Notes: generated from the sequence alone by a model not told the origin. DNA of 64,000 nt from Anoplopoma fimbria (GCF_027596085.1 NC_072465.1:20071207-20135206), one strand, 5' to 3'; positions 14,270 through 25,858 are shown, numbered from the stretch's first letter. Numbers and translations are program-made.

Positions 14270-14700
14270 TAGTGTCAGCCACAAAGGGAAATATGGAGGT
14301 CATTTAGCTCCAACAGAGGGACGCAGAGCCCGGATCTTAACATTGAATTGTCGTGGTTAAGAGGCCCCCTGACTGTCGATGCCTCCAGTAATGTAGCTGT
14401 GATGATGACTTGACTCTAAAGTTACATAAAATTGCATTTAATTGTTATTGTTGCATAACAAAATCCTTAGTAGCTTTAAATTCATTAATTTAAAGCTACT
14501 TGTTTCACCAAAGCAAAATATAATGATCATCAGGATGTGATCAGAGACTGGGTACGATGTTCGCGATTAGTTTTAATAATAACATTGGTTGGGCAGCTAA
14601 TTAAATTGTATGACTGCACATGGAGGTGGCTGATTAAGAGGGGGACTCAGAGGGCATGGAGATGACAGCAGGTCATTATTCACGCCTTGGGCACTCTATC
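14270..14700. other. Candidate conserved noncoding element block
   Basis: Over 400 bp of unique sequence with many AT-core motifs: CCCATTAGTGTC near 14267, TTGCATTTAATTG near 14431, CAGCTAATTAAATTG near 14596, and CTGATTAAGAGG near 14630. It contains a perfect 14-bp hairpin (listed separately). No long open frame. The motif density and absence of repeats suggest a regulatory element. Confidence 0.4.
14469..14500. other. Perfect 14-bp hairpin
   Basis: AGTAGCTTTAAATT at 14469-14482 is exactly complementary to AATTTAAAGCTACT at 14487-14500, with a 4-nt CATT loop. It could be a cruciform or a palindromic protein-binding site. The stem is too short for a typical pre-miRNA. Confidence 0.8.
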
Positions 14701-15500
14701 TTGATGTCTTCAAATGTGTGAATTTGAAATCACATGAGCACACACACACACACACACAAACCTCACACTAACACAGGCAGCAGCAAATAATCTACAAATA
14801 TCTCATATGCACAAAAAGAAATCCACAGTAACTGACGCTCTCACTTCATCCTTCTTTTTGCCAGCTCTCCAAATTTGAAGTAAACATGGGTGAAGCTTCA
14901 GAAAAGTATCTCACTTCAAATGTACAAGTGGGAGTTAGTGATGCTTAGAAAGTTTAAAACCACATTTCTTGGCAGTCGTAAACCCATAGAACAACAGAAT
15001 GCACTGCAGTGTATGAACAAGTATGTTTTTGATTTAAACAGAGTATTCGTTGTCATCTTTTCTATTCAAAGTAACTAACTGTCACTGGGTTATCGGAGGC
15101 AGGAGACCATTCACTGTAAAGAAAACAATATATTTAGTAACTTGCATATGGGAAGATGAATTGAAAACAATAATTAAAGCAGTAGAGCAAATATAAAATT
15201 GTACTTAAGGTGAAATAGGATTGAAAATGAAAGAAAAGGTCAGTTTACAATGCTACTTAATGCATTATTAATAATATAAAGCATAGTAGTAGGAAAGGAC
15301 TACAAATCCCTGTGCTTTACCAGTACTAGTTTTGATAAATGTATTTGTTAATATAAGCATTAGCATTGTCGATGTTAAGAATAAACAAAACCCTTCTAAG
15401 GGAAAGGACATAGGTTGACTGCGACACCCGTGTTTCATATTTATTACCTAGCATGTCTAAACACAGTTTTATAATGAACCGTAAATATTTTTACAATTCT
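14701..15500. other. Noncoding, short CA run only
   Basis: A small CA run lies at about 14742-14758. Otherwise AT-rich unique sequence up to the rRNA-derived fragment. Homology to 28S may begin slightly earlier than 15501, but the sequence there is too diverged for me to place the edge. Confidence 0.5.
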
Positions 15501-15877
15501 CAGCGGGTGAGGACTGGGCAATCTGCCTGGGGAATTCAACTCGGCGGGTGAAGGGTGACCGCTGGATGTGGGAGGATCCCCCTTTGTATGACCTCTCCCA
15601 GCGTATGTCGTCCGTGGGGTTTCACTCCCAGTGCGCAAACGACTCTATGTCGGCTTTGAAAGGACCGGGTGAATGTGTCTTGTGACTTCAGCCGAGAGCT
15701 TTCAACACCCCTTGCCCGGGCCTCAAAGCTTCAAGGGACCATAAACTTCCCTTGAAACCATCTCATTGCGGGGAGGAAATGGGCTCCCTGCTTCTGGCAC
15801 AACTGTCAACGGGAGCAGACTGTCCTCAGGGGTCAGGAGGTCGGCAACCCAGCCGACCTCTTGAAATATGGATCATG
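15501..15877 (+). pseudogene. Diverged 28S rRNA fragment (D2 expansion region)
   Basis: The order of landmarks follows the D2 region of vertebrate large-subunit rRNA on the plus strand. GGGTGAGG near 15505 corresponds to the rRNA GGGTGGGG. ATCTGCCTGGGGAATTCAAC at 15521-15540 and TCGGCGGGT follow. GTCGGCTTTGAAAGGACCGG lies near 15648, and GAGCTTTCAACACCCCTTGC near 15696. ACTGTCCTCAG lies near 15819, and GTCGGCAACCCAGCCGACC with TCTTGAAATATGGATCATG closes the block at 15840-15877. Substitutions and indels are frequent, so this is an old nonfunctional copy. No 18S, 5.8S or further 28S array is present nearby. The comparison is from memory of 28S; an alignment would settle it. Confidence 0.85.
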
Positions 15878-16226
15878 TTTTCTTTACCATGCTTTTTGAT
15901 TTTTTTTTTTTTTTTTTGCTGTGTTATCACCATTAATATCTATAAAAACAATGTTTTTGTGATTAAATTGTTTACTAGAGCAAACAATTTATTACAAGAG
16001 CACGACCTCTGCACCAGATTGATGATAATGATAGTTAATGATTTAACCTTAGAATATACAAAATTCTGTCCGGGGGAGCATGTCCACGTTACTCACTAAC
16101 TAGTCTGAGGTCCACACACTATAGTCTCCCAAAAAATTGGGAAGCACTGGACATGATCTTAGGTATGATTGTGAGACAGAAGATTAGAGGGGAAGGGATA
16201 TTATCTTTATGTTCTCACTGCAGAAG
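15878..16226. other. Insert interrupting the 28S-derived fragment
   Basis: About 350 bp with no rRNA resemblance separate two blocks that would be nearly adjacent in 28S rRNA. It includes a T-run at about 15900-15917 and AT-rich sequence. GTCCGGGGGAGCATGTCC near 16067 and CCCAAAAAATTGGGAAGCAC near 16128 are reminiscent of fragments of dispersed fish repeats. A transposon insertion into the pseudogene is plausible, but I see no clear terminal repeats or target-site duplication. Confidence 0.45.
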
Positions 16227-16348
16227 AGCCCGAGTCAGGGTGCTGAGGCAATTCCAATTTGTCGCGAGGGTGTCGTTCGTTGGTCACAGGGAGTTAATGA
16301 GCCGAGGCCCCGAGTTCTAAGTCATCCTGCCACCGCTGCCGATCCCGG
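16227..16348 (+). pseudogene. Probable second block of the 28S fragment
   Basis: GCCCGAGTCAGGG at 16228-16240 resembles the rRNA GCGCGAGTC-GGG that follows D2. GAGCCGAGGCCCCGAG near 16299 and AGTCATCCTGCCACCGCTGCCG near 16320 match, in order and approximate spacing, the rRNA segment that runs from CCGAGG through CCCGAG and AGTCCGCC to CCACCGGCCCG. The match is weaker than in the first block but colinear and on the same strand. Confidence 0.5.
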
Positions 16349-16699
16349 ACCTGATTGCTGTAATGAAATGGTCAGGAGATTATTAATCGAATGCCACCAT
16401 ATATCCACATACTGTACACATACAAAAGCACATGCTCACAAACACGTATAATTAAAAACAGAAAATAAATGATGCACAGGTTATAGAGATAATACATTAC
16501 ACAAAAAGAACACACTGGAGCATCACCGGATTATTCCAGACATTCTTCTAGATCGATGGTTTGGAAGTAAAAAATGTGAGCGTGCTGCACGACTTCCCAC
16601 TGCAGTCTGGGCTTTTTTTGATTGTGAAGACCATGAGCTGGTGATACAACAGGTTACTAAAACACAAAGCACTCAATAGTCCCCATGGATTCATGTAAT
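16349..16699. other. Noncoding, nothing recognised
   Basis: Starts with TAATGAAATGG-type sequence and a CACA-rich patch near 16420-16445. No gene or repeat family recognised. Confidence 0.45.
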
Positions 16700-17008
16700 G
16701 TTTGTTCTCAAGTCAAGGTTCTCAGCATGTTATTGGGTAGATTGGTGGTTCGATCCCTGGCTCCTCCGGTCCATGACGATGTGTCCTTTGGCAAGACACT
16801 TAACCCCAAGTTGCTCCCAAAGTGAATGAATGGGTATGAATGTTTAATTACTCCTGATAAGCAGGTGGCACCTTGCATGGTAGCCTCCTGCCATCAGTGT
16901 ATGAATGGATGGGAAAGGGTGAATGACATGTAGTGTTAAAGCAGCAGGTAGGTCGGAAGACTAGAAAGGCGCGATACCAGTACAACTCCATTTACCAATA
17001 ACCATTTA
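16700..17008 (+). mobile_element. SINE-like dispersed repeat with tRNA-type B box
   Basis: GGTTCGATCCC at 16747-16757 matches a Pol III B box. It is followed by a body familiar from many fish genomes: GTCCTTTGGCAAGACACTTA near 16783, CCCCAAGTTGCTCCC near 16804, CACCTTGCATGGTAGCC near 16869, and a tail with CTCCATTTACCA near 16986. The tRNA-like head is degenerate. It could be an old tRNA-derived SINE or a non-autonomous DNA element carrying a tRNA-like box. Confidence 0.65.
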
Positions 17009-17989
17009 GTGTAGACCTTAAAAACAAAGTTAACAAAGTCAACTTTTCCACTGAGGAAAATAATTTGGTGTAGTCAAACCCTAAAAAATAAAAAAAAACT
17101 ACAACTTTACACAATTATCTCCCAAGTGGTGACATGTTTAGCATGCTTTGCAGTCCTTCTCGCTGGTATCAGGTTGAGTCATAGGTTCACATTATAAATT
17201 GTCTTTTGCCTGGCTAGTGGAGTCTTATCCATTAACTCAGAGACCAAGGTTTATTTAGTGCTCATGCTTGTCTTTAGCTGAGAACTATTAGCTAACTAAC
17301 TAGCCGACTGACTGCAGATGTGTTTCCTTTTGAACCAGCCAGATCACAACCAGAACATCTTCCATTAACACAGATTGGGCTGACCACTTGTGGGGCCTGA
17401 ACTAAAACCGCCAATGTTAACTTGAGGTTAGCTCAAAACAGCCCACTGCCATCCAGCCTTCAATTTCTTTCTTCTAGTCTGTTTCTGGATACTATTCTGT
17501 CATTCACAATTGGCCTTTTACCCACATCATCACATTTTGATCCAAATATTATTAAATCATGTATATATATATAGAGAAAATACAGAAATACATGGTCCCT
17601 TTATACTTTACACCAGTGAGAAGACACAACAAAACAATACAGAAATCTGTTTTGAAATTACTAAAACTCTTCCAACTTTGATCATTTGCATGAAGATGAA
17701 GATGTCAGCAGCTGATTGAGAAAAATGTTTTGTTCAGGGCCTTTTAATGTGCCTTAGAATATATGTTTATAGTTTTTGATGCCTTGAGAGGTCAAATAAT
17801 ATGTTTAACTGGTTCATCATTCCTATATTTTTGTAGCGGGTTGACATTTTCTGCTGGCTACTCATTTAGTAAGAGAGTCCGATGTATGAGGCCTTAGTTT
17901 TTGAGCTGCATAGTTCGTCCTCTTGTGACATATTCGGCACCGAGGAGAGGAGTTGGCCTGTGTACAGAGCAGACCGTTCGTCCGTCTGC
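17009..17989. other. Noncoding, nothing recognised
   Basis: AT-rich unique sequence with a short TATATATATA run near 17561. No supported gene. Confidence 0.5.
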
Positions 17990-18140
17990 TGCTTTGCTGC
18001 TCCCACAGAGAGCAGAGTTATTTTTCACTGAATTATCTCCCCTTAATGACCAAGGGATTCTAATTAAAGGCATGATTAGGGATCGTTCTTAAGCACCTTA
18101 TTGGAAATTAAGTACAATCCATTTTGCCTGACGGCGAGTT
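17990..18140. other. Candidate conserved noncoding element
   Basis: Contains CCCCTTAATGACC near 18040, TTCTAATTAAAGGCATGATTAG near 18057, and GGAAATTAAGTAC near 18101. These are clustered homeodomain-type sites in otherwise non-repetitive DNA. The overlapping short frames are not convincing exons. Confidence 0.35.
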
Positions 18141-19689
18141 TCAAGAGATACGCTTTTGCTGATCACCCTGTGAACAGCAGGGGGGAAGATGCTAAGTCTT
18201 GCTTTTTTTTTTTTTTTTTTTACAAAGGAACCACATTCCAGGCCTGTGGCCAGTTTTTATCCACAGAAATATTGTTGGTTGTGTTTCTTCAGATAAGATA
18301 AATGATACACCCTCCTCCCCTTCCCCAAGAACTACTGAATGGATTACTATGCCTTTTTCACTCTCCATTTTTGTAATTTTCCCTGTCCTATAAGGTTAAT
18401 GCTCTCTCATCTAAGTTATTTCACAAATGAGATCCTCCGGGGTGCACAAGGCGCAATGGGAAAAGTATTTTATTTTCAAGTGCAAGTTCAAGGTGTTCAG
18501 CTTAGCGTCTCCTTTAATTCCTAAATAATTTTTTTGATCCCGACCTGACACATCAAGTCCCGTAAGACCAATGAACAAAAACAGCCGAGGTGTTGTTTAA
18601 GAAATAATGAGAACATTTTCAGGACAAAAAATTTAATTATTATATTCTAGTCAAACTATGATGAAGATGTAACCTGCAGCCTATTTCATGATGTTTTTGT
18701 ATTTCCTTCCTAACACAAGTGCAGTTACAACATGCAGAGCGAAATAAGATGGTGAAAAAAGAATACTACTTATGAAGTTGTTTCCTATTCATGCATGTTT
18801 TATGTTTTAAATAAGTTCTCGGTATCATGCAATTGGAAGACTAGGCTTACATTGAAAAACACAACCTTGCATTTTCTTTTCGTGACTTTGTCCTCTGACT
18901 GTGGCAAAAACTAATAAAATGGCACACATTCACTGCAATTGAGCCATGTCCCATCTACTATACGGTAGGCAAACACTGTAATGAACCTCCAGCTACAGTA
19001 TCATATGAACACACAACAAAAAAACAATTCTATTAGAGTCTATTGATTTGTTCCATGCAGCAATAACAACTGTAGAGTATTGATCCATCTAATTCAGCTA
19101 TACATTATTTGAAATGCATTAGTTGTGGTCTGAAAATGCTTAAAAGTCATTCTTAGATTGTATATGTGTATCTATAAGAGAGACATATGCAGTAATTCTA
19201 TATATATTTTTTATTCTAAAATGACTTTCAACTCTAAGAATAGAGCTTTAAATGTATTATTGCTCTAATACAACATTTCTAACATTTTGACACAGTAGTT
19301 TGACTTGTTCGGTTTAGTTTTTGTATTTTATGTGTGTGTATTTTCTTATGTAGCAAAATGGGACTACAAACTGCACTTTGTTGCACAACACTTTTGTACA
19401 ATGAACTTTGTAACCTTTGTTACAAAGTGTTCAGTACAGTGAAAACACAGTGGTGGTAACAGTTCATTTCATTGAACCATTTAATTCACACTATCTGCCA
19501 AACCTTAAGACCATTTTGCATCAGAGAAGAATAAATAATTACTTGAACAAGGAAGTCCATACTCTGAATTTTAAAGATGCATGCTCTGCAATTACTGCAT
19601 CCCTCACTATTCTGACAAAGTTTCTTGAAAAGGTCACTTCTATCCTGTTAGAAATGAAAATCCTTTAGGAGAAGATTCTCTACCCTTTT
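18141..19689. other. Noncoding; T-run at 18203-18221
   Basis: Apart from the T-homopolymer there is only AT-rich unique sequence. No gene, terminal repeats or RNA gene recognised. Confidence 0.5.
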
Positions 19690-20010
19690 GTAACCTTTAC
19701 ACAAGAAATCCCATTGGGTTGACTCATTGTGCAGTAGAGGGGCTCATAAATCTATATCCTATGGAATGGATGTCTCTAATCAATGGCTTTGGGTGCTTGT
19801 CTTGTCTAATCACCTGGTCGCACCCATTGATCATGACAGCTGGGTCAGAACTAGGGAGGCAATTACCAATCACAATGCATGCTGCTAGTAAGCGGTGTGT
19901 GCATATATGTAATTATGTGCATACGTGAAAGCCTGTAGTACCTGCACAACTGGCTGTATCTGCTAATTGAGCTGCTGTGGAAGTAAATGGATTGTGGGGC
20001 TGCAGCTTCC
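19690..20010. other. Candidate conserved noncoding element
   Basis: Complex non-repetitive block rich in ATTG/CAAT and TAAT motifs: CTCTAATCAATGGC near 19772, GTCTAATCACC near 19804, CACCCATTGATCATGACAGC near 19822, CAATTACCAATCACAATGCATG near 19860, and GCTAATTGAGC near 19961. No exon structure. Composition suggests an enhancer. Confidence 0.4.
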
Positions 20011-20099
20011 CCATCTGAAGTGTGGAGAGTGTGTGAGAGTTTGCAAGTGTGTGACAGGAAGGGTCAAATGTTCCCTGAGGGCTTCAGGCACTCCTGACC

Positions 20100-20410
20100 C
20101 TCCTACAACACCAATTTAACCATCGGTTAGTCCATGTGTGGCACGGGGTTGGCTGTCGAAGGTGGGCTGTCGCCATGTCTGAGGGTCGGTGGATGTGTTC
20201 GTGTGACATCTTAACTAAGTCTGCTCCTATCAATTAGAGTGAAACGGCGAGAGGCTGCAACACCGAGGGGAGGCCAGAGGTGAGAGAGGGACAAAAAAGA
20301 AATGCCACGAAGAAACGAAACGGCGAGGCACAGCGGCGCTGAGAAAGAGGTGGGTGTTTAGTGAAGCTCTGAGATAACTACGTTGGAATTAAAGTTTTAA
20401 TTGAGTGAGT
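20100..20410. other. Candidate conserved noncoding element
   Basis: CCAATTTAACCATCGGTTAG near 20112 and CTATCAATTAGAGTG near 20227 lie in a block with higher GC and several CpGs, unusual for the surrounding desert. It ends near TTGGAATTAAAGTTTTAATTGAGTG at 20383-20407. No coding frame seen. Confidence 0.3.
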
Positions 20411-22099
20411 TGGAGGATGATAGAGAATGGCATATGACTGCACAAATAATCATTAAACTGTGGATCTACATTCACTTCTCAAAGTAATTTGAATAGTATT
20501 CATAATCACCTCTGTAGCGGTTGTATTGCTTTTGTTTTGACTAATTTCACTGTCACTAAGTACATATTTACAAGCAAAAAGGAGCAGTCTATACCAGATA
20601 TATATTATAAAGGTGGCAGCCTGCTGATAGACAAGTCAAGGCAATGATATATTCGGGGTAGTTTAGAAACACAATGTTGCCATTACAATGTTTATCTTTT
20701 TAAATGTAAAATCTCTGGTCACAATTTTTTATGAAACAAATTTAAGGGATCCTAATTAGAAAATATTTGTTAATGTTATGTGTTAATGTCCAAAAACATA
20801 TCTTGATCCATATCGTCATCTGGCTTTTTTGGGCTTAGTTGTTTCATTTCTCACCTTGCTGCATTCATAGTTTTTCTTTTGAATTGATCGGGTTTGCTGT
20901 TAGCTAAAAGCTTTTTGTTTAACTTAGCTATAGTAACATTTGCCTGCCCAAATGAGCTAACTTTTCAGCCTGGTTTTAACTAATTCCTGACTTAATATTC
21001 TAACTCTTAGATATAAATTTCAGTATTGGCCTTGAAAATCCAGTGTTGGTTAGGTTATGCTACACCAAATTGGACCCAAATGGATCCTTTTGGCTTCTGT
21101 GCCTTTAGGCTATTACTAGTAGAATTCATGTACCAAAACTGAGACATTGAGTATCATGCTGTAATTGATGTGAATTTGGCTGATGAAAACCTTCATTAAA
21201 TGGTCATTATGGCCCTGTAATGTGAAATCCATACAGACCAGTATGATAATCAGACATCCCTCAAGGGCTCCTTTAGTTCTTAAATGGCAGTTTCTCCTCT
21301 TTCCATCCTCTTTCAGCCCTCCTCATGTCATACTCCTTTTCCTTCATGCATAAAGTTAAAACATGCTCTAGCCATTTATGTGAGTCTCCAAAGATACATG
21401 GGCATCACGCAAAGACATTCTTGCTAAATGTTTGCCAACACACCTGAACATAATGTGAACGTTTGCACAAGTCAGAAGTACCACGTTTAACCAAACTATA
21501 AGGTCAAAGATAACAGCAGAGAACGTCAGATCTTTGAGACTGGGGGCTTGACATTGTCTGTATTTTCACTGTTACATTTTGATGTAACAAAATTGATTTC
21601 TTCCTTTTCTACTTCTTCATTCACATCTCACGTGCTAAAGCACTGCATGCAAACCCACTATAAGTGTGATGCTGCTTGGCAAGCAAATATGCTTACATGC
21701 AGAAGAGAGGAAAAAAGATTAATAAATTACATAAAATATGAATAAACAGAGCAACGCAGTTCATAATATAAAGTTGACATCGTTATACATGCTGGCCATT
21801 CAATGGGTGTTCCATCACAATCAGCCTCAGATATAGATGTAGTGGGCCTCTTGTGCATCAGACAGTGCCTCATCAATCTTAGTGGCGCTGTCCCCACAAC
21901 AAAAAAGGAGAGGAAAGCAAATTGCTGTATTTAATTAATGCACTGCCTCCTTTGTTACACTGCTGCTCAGCATCTTTCAGTCCACAGTAGGAGAAAAGGA
22001 ACAAGAGAAACTCATTCACACCGCGCTGTGCACACACAGAGATCGCAAAAGAGAAAGTGAGAGGTGAAAAGATGGAAACGGAAAGAGGGAATGGAAAGA
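20411..22099. other. Noncoding, nothing recognised
   Basis: AT-rich unique sequence. Short frames such as 21548-21745 lack splice context or family resemblance. Purine enrichment begins at about 22040. Confidence 0.5.
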
Positions 22100-22141
22100 G
22101 ATTGAGAGAGAGAGAGATAGATAGAAAGAGAGAGAGAGAGG
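22100..22141. repeat. (GA)n microsatellite with GATA interruption
   Basis: GAGAGA runs interrupted by GATAGATAGAAA, directly bordering the candidate element that follows. Confidence 0.9.
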
Positions 22142-22149
22142 GTCTAAAA

Positions 22150-22400
22150 AATGAATGGCCGAGCAGAACTGGCTGCATCCATCGGCAAACTTTATAATGA
22201 ATGTCTAAGTTTGGCAAGCATGATGGATGAGTCGAGAATGGTGTTTGTCACAAATGCAATCTTCTTTGAATCGCTCTGCTGTTTCCCAGTTCAGGGCAAG
22301 GCCTTGTGTGCTGTGCTAAACCAGCTAGAGCGTTGCTCTAATCATGTCATTAACGTTTAATGATCTGACAATTAACTCAACGACCACAGAGCACACACGC
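22150..22400. other. Candidate conserved noncoding element with an open frame
   Basis: A sharply bounded unique block immediately after the GA array. Its end is rich in homeodomain-type sites: CTAATCATGTCATTAACGTT near 22338 and TTTAATGATCTGACAATTAAC near 22356. A 69-codon frame with balanced composition spans 22151-22360. It has no acceptor site in front of it and resembles no protein known to me, so I favour regulatory DNA. A small coding exon is not excluded. Confidence 0.4.
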
Positions 22401-24151
22401 ATGACAAATATCTCATTTCTGTGTGTGTAAATGTTAATGTCGTTAGACTTGTTTACAGTAACATATTGGACAATTAAGGCAAAGCCTCGGTATATTCAAT
22501 TAGCTTTGAGTGATGTGTTGTAGCCGTGGAGCTGAAGTGACATAAAGCTTAGACAGTATGATGGTCGTTTTGAGCTGAAACACACAGCTGGGATGAGCGA
22601 GCTCACTGTGTTCAGTCAGTAACCATGTCAGCTCCTTCAAAAAAACCTACATTCTTTCTAACCTCAGTAACACAATTGATATCTCATGTGACTTTGCGTT
22701 GAAAGAGATTGAATATTTGTCACGTGTAGCTGATAATAGAGGGATCTTTAACATAAAAACTGTTGTCGTTCAGTCAGATTTTTTTATTCTAGTATTAGGG
22801 CTATTCATTGGCATAATGGGCTCACATATTTTGTAGTCTCAATCTTGGATATCTTATTTTATCTCCATATGATCCAGCTCTTTTTATCTAGTCTTCTCTG
22901 ATTACACCTTGGAGTACATATGTTTACATGTTTATTGAGTAACCAGAGGCCATGTCCCTCTTCTTCTTTATTACTGTGTGTGTATGTGTGTGTGTGTATG
23001 CTTAAATTAGTTTAAAAGTGTAATAAATGGTATTTTTCCAAATAAAATTAAATCGCCCCCTGGTCTCGAGTTCCTTACATTAAATGATCCTAATAAGTTA
23101 CATGCAGTGAGGTAAACAGAATTTTAAAATTTGGCAAAAGGAGGGGACTGGTGATGAATTGGTACTCTGTATCTGCAGATTGATTGAGTTGAGGTATTGT
23201 AATCACTGTCATGGAGATGCTGCATTCCTAGTTTAAACCAATATAAACCCACGTAATGGCTCACAGACTTTAAATGCCTTGATGAGTCAAAAACACATAC
23301 AGTATGCCGATTTGGTTTTGGCTCTATTCGATGGACTTGATTTACTCTCGACTATAGGTCAACCAATGATCCTGGTCTTGAAACTTGACTGATCATTTTG
23401 GCAATTGACTTGGATTTGGCTTGTATCAGAGTGTAAATGTTCATTTACACTTGAATAACTAAAACATGAGCTTAGATCCATCTGAGGTAATGAAGTTCAC
23501 GAACTATTTCAGTAGTATACTGTATACTGTATACCCTATTCGGAGTATATATGAGGTGATGTGAAGGAATGATGTTGGTCGCCATACATGTTGTGGATTC
23601 TACCCCGTGTGTCCAGGCTAAAGGAGTACAGTCTCCCACAGTCTGCTCGGCCTAAAGGACGAACAGCAGGGTCCATTTCTCAGAGATGTGGGTGGCCGGC
23701 TGCTTGCCCACCCATCAATATCATGCAAGTATGTTGCTGTGACCTGCCGTGCGTGTCCCCTCAGCTTAGATCAATAACACGAACAGATTGTGCACCCCCT
23801 CCCCCTTAGACCCCCATCCCCACCTCTACTCTCTGAGGGATTAGTGTGTGCCTTTTCAACATCATTATCATATATCCCCTCTTTGAAAGGGCAGTGTCAG
23901 CTAGACTGTTGGACCACTACAGAAATTCAATTGTCGGGATAAGCTCTATGAGATATAACAGGATAGATATTAGTTTTGTCGAATTTATTTTGAAGAAATC
24001 ACAACATGCGTCTGAGTGTGAGTTTCTTTTTTTAATTTTCTATTTAATTCATTTTCAGTAAAGACTGGCATCGGTTAATAAAAAGTTACCTGATAATATT
24101 ATGATAAATTTGTGGGATAAGACAGGCTCATTTTATCGTACACACGGCTAC
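22401..24151. other. Noncoding; short TG run at 22975-22999
   Basis: No supported gene. A GC-richer patch near 23620-23800 has a plus-strand frame without family resemblance. A small palindromic TATACTGTATACTGTATACC motif lies near 23516. Confidence 0.5.
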
Positions 24152-24178
24152 AAAAACAAACAAACAAACAAACAAAAC
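24152..24178. repeat. (CAAA)n microsatellite
   Basis: About six CAAA units ending in CAAAACC. Confidence 0.9.
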
Positions 24179-25573
24179 CAAGACACCGAAAATCATCACT
24201 CACACTCACACACCGGGTCAAAAACAAGCAAAGGAGACGGTCCACACCGGCAGCTGGAAAAGAGGACACGTGGGATGAAGGGGGAAGAGAAAAGAAAGCA
24301 AGGAGAGGCGTTCACCTTGAGAGTGCTCATCCATTACACGAAGGCTGAGGCCCGCTCTGTCACACTGTCACAGTGATACCTCTACACCACCCGAAAGGTC
24401 ACCTAGCACTTCACTGCACTGCTTCAAACACAAAATACACACAAACTCCATTTGTGCATTAACAAAAACAGAGACGGACACACTCCCATCTGTCGCCCTA
24501 TCACTGACAAGTCGCTGCTGCAGCCACACAGACACAAGTGTATATATGCATTCAGCTAATACATGTGTGAGAGGAAAATAATATTCAAAAAAATGAAAAG
24601 TTTCAATTTTAGATTTCTATTTGTATTTAATGTTCTTAAAACACACAAACACATTTTGTGTTTGGCAGAGATTTATTTTTATTCAGTGCAGTAGTTTTTA
24701 CTAGATACAAGTACTGTAAATCGCACAACCATCACAAAACAAATACTGGTTTTAAATGTGAAAAAAACACAACTGTCCTGCTGCCTCATGGCAAATTTAA
24801 GTGTGCTACTTCACACAGCAAAATGTGTGAGGCAATTGTTTAGACAGACAACTATTAAATAACTTGTTACAAAGGATATCATCAGCGTCTGCCACTTTTC
24901 TGAAAATAAATGAACAGATCTGTTGTCCCAAACACATAAACAGCTTAATACTGAAGAATATCTATGTATCTCAGTCCCAAATCAAAATATAACAGTGTCA
25001 TCTAACATGACCTTTTAGACCTGAAAACTGTCACTGTTTATTTGGCACTACAACAAAGATGGTCAGCACACAGTATAAAAGTCATGACACAACGTCAAAA
25101 GCACAAAAACGTTATGAAAGAGTGTTTTTATGAATGTGATTACCTAAAGCTAATCGGTTTGTGGCCTCCTCAGAAACATAGCTGACGCTAACAACCTTGA
25201 TTCTCCTTCCTAACTGACTGGAGTGGCCACAACAACTTGTAATTTCACAACTACAGCATACATTATGCAGTCTTGGCCCTTTTTTTTTTTTTTGATAATT
25301 CACACTTGATTATCACAGGAAGTTAAAGCAGATGCTTACAGTAAACACATTTACCTGAATGTGCTGTCAAGAAAACACACCAGCCAGAAAAACCAGACCC
25401 ATTGCCATTTTTATCAAAGAGGTGCAAATGAAAGTGTGTTTATAAGTACTGTTTGCAAAAATACACTATAATCATTGAAACTGTGGAAGGCTCTGACAGC
25501 CTTTTTAAAAATAAAACTGCTATCTTATAATCTTCACATGTGATGCCACCAGGTGTAGCAGCAAATACACAGG
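24179..25573. other. Noncoding, nothing recognised
   Basis: CACA-rich in the first 350 bp, then AT-rich. A T-run lies at about 25279-25293. No gene supported. Confidence 0.5.
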
Positions 25574-25858
25574 TTAGACCCAGCATGTTCTCCCCGTGTC
25601 AGCGTGGGTTCTCTCCGGGTTCTCCGGCTTCCTCCCACAGTCCAAAGACATGCAGCTTAGGTGCATTGAAGACTCTAAATTGCCCGTAGGTGTGGATGTG
25701 AGTGTGAATGGTTGTTTGTCTCTATATGTCAGCCCTGCGACAGACTGGCGACCTGTCCAGGGTGTACCCTGCCTTCGCCCATTGACAGCTGAGATCGGCT
25801 CCAGCACCCCTGCGACCCTTAACTGGATAAGCAGGTTACGGAAAATGGATGGATGGAT
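25574..25858 (+). mobile_element. 3' tail of a fish non-LTR retrotransposon
   Basis: CATGTTCTCCCCGTGTCAGC near 25583, GGGTTCTCTCCGGGTTCTCC near 25605, CTCCCACAGTCCAAAGACATG near 25633, CCCTGCGACAGACTGGCGACC near 25733 and TGTCCAGGGTGTACCCTGCC near 25754 follow the familiar 3' region of an abundant fish LINE family. It terminates at AAAATGGATGGATGGAT, a simple-repeat tail as left by target-primed reverse transcription. No reverse-transcriptase frame remains, so this is a strongly 5'-truncated copy. Clade (Rex3/RTE or L2-like) is uncertain. Confidence 0.75.

Noticed and set aside
16747..16757. tRNA gene suggested by a perfect B box
   Set aside because: No intact A box or cloverleaf around it. 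The sequence continues as a dispersed SINE-like repeat.
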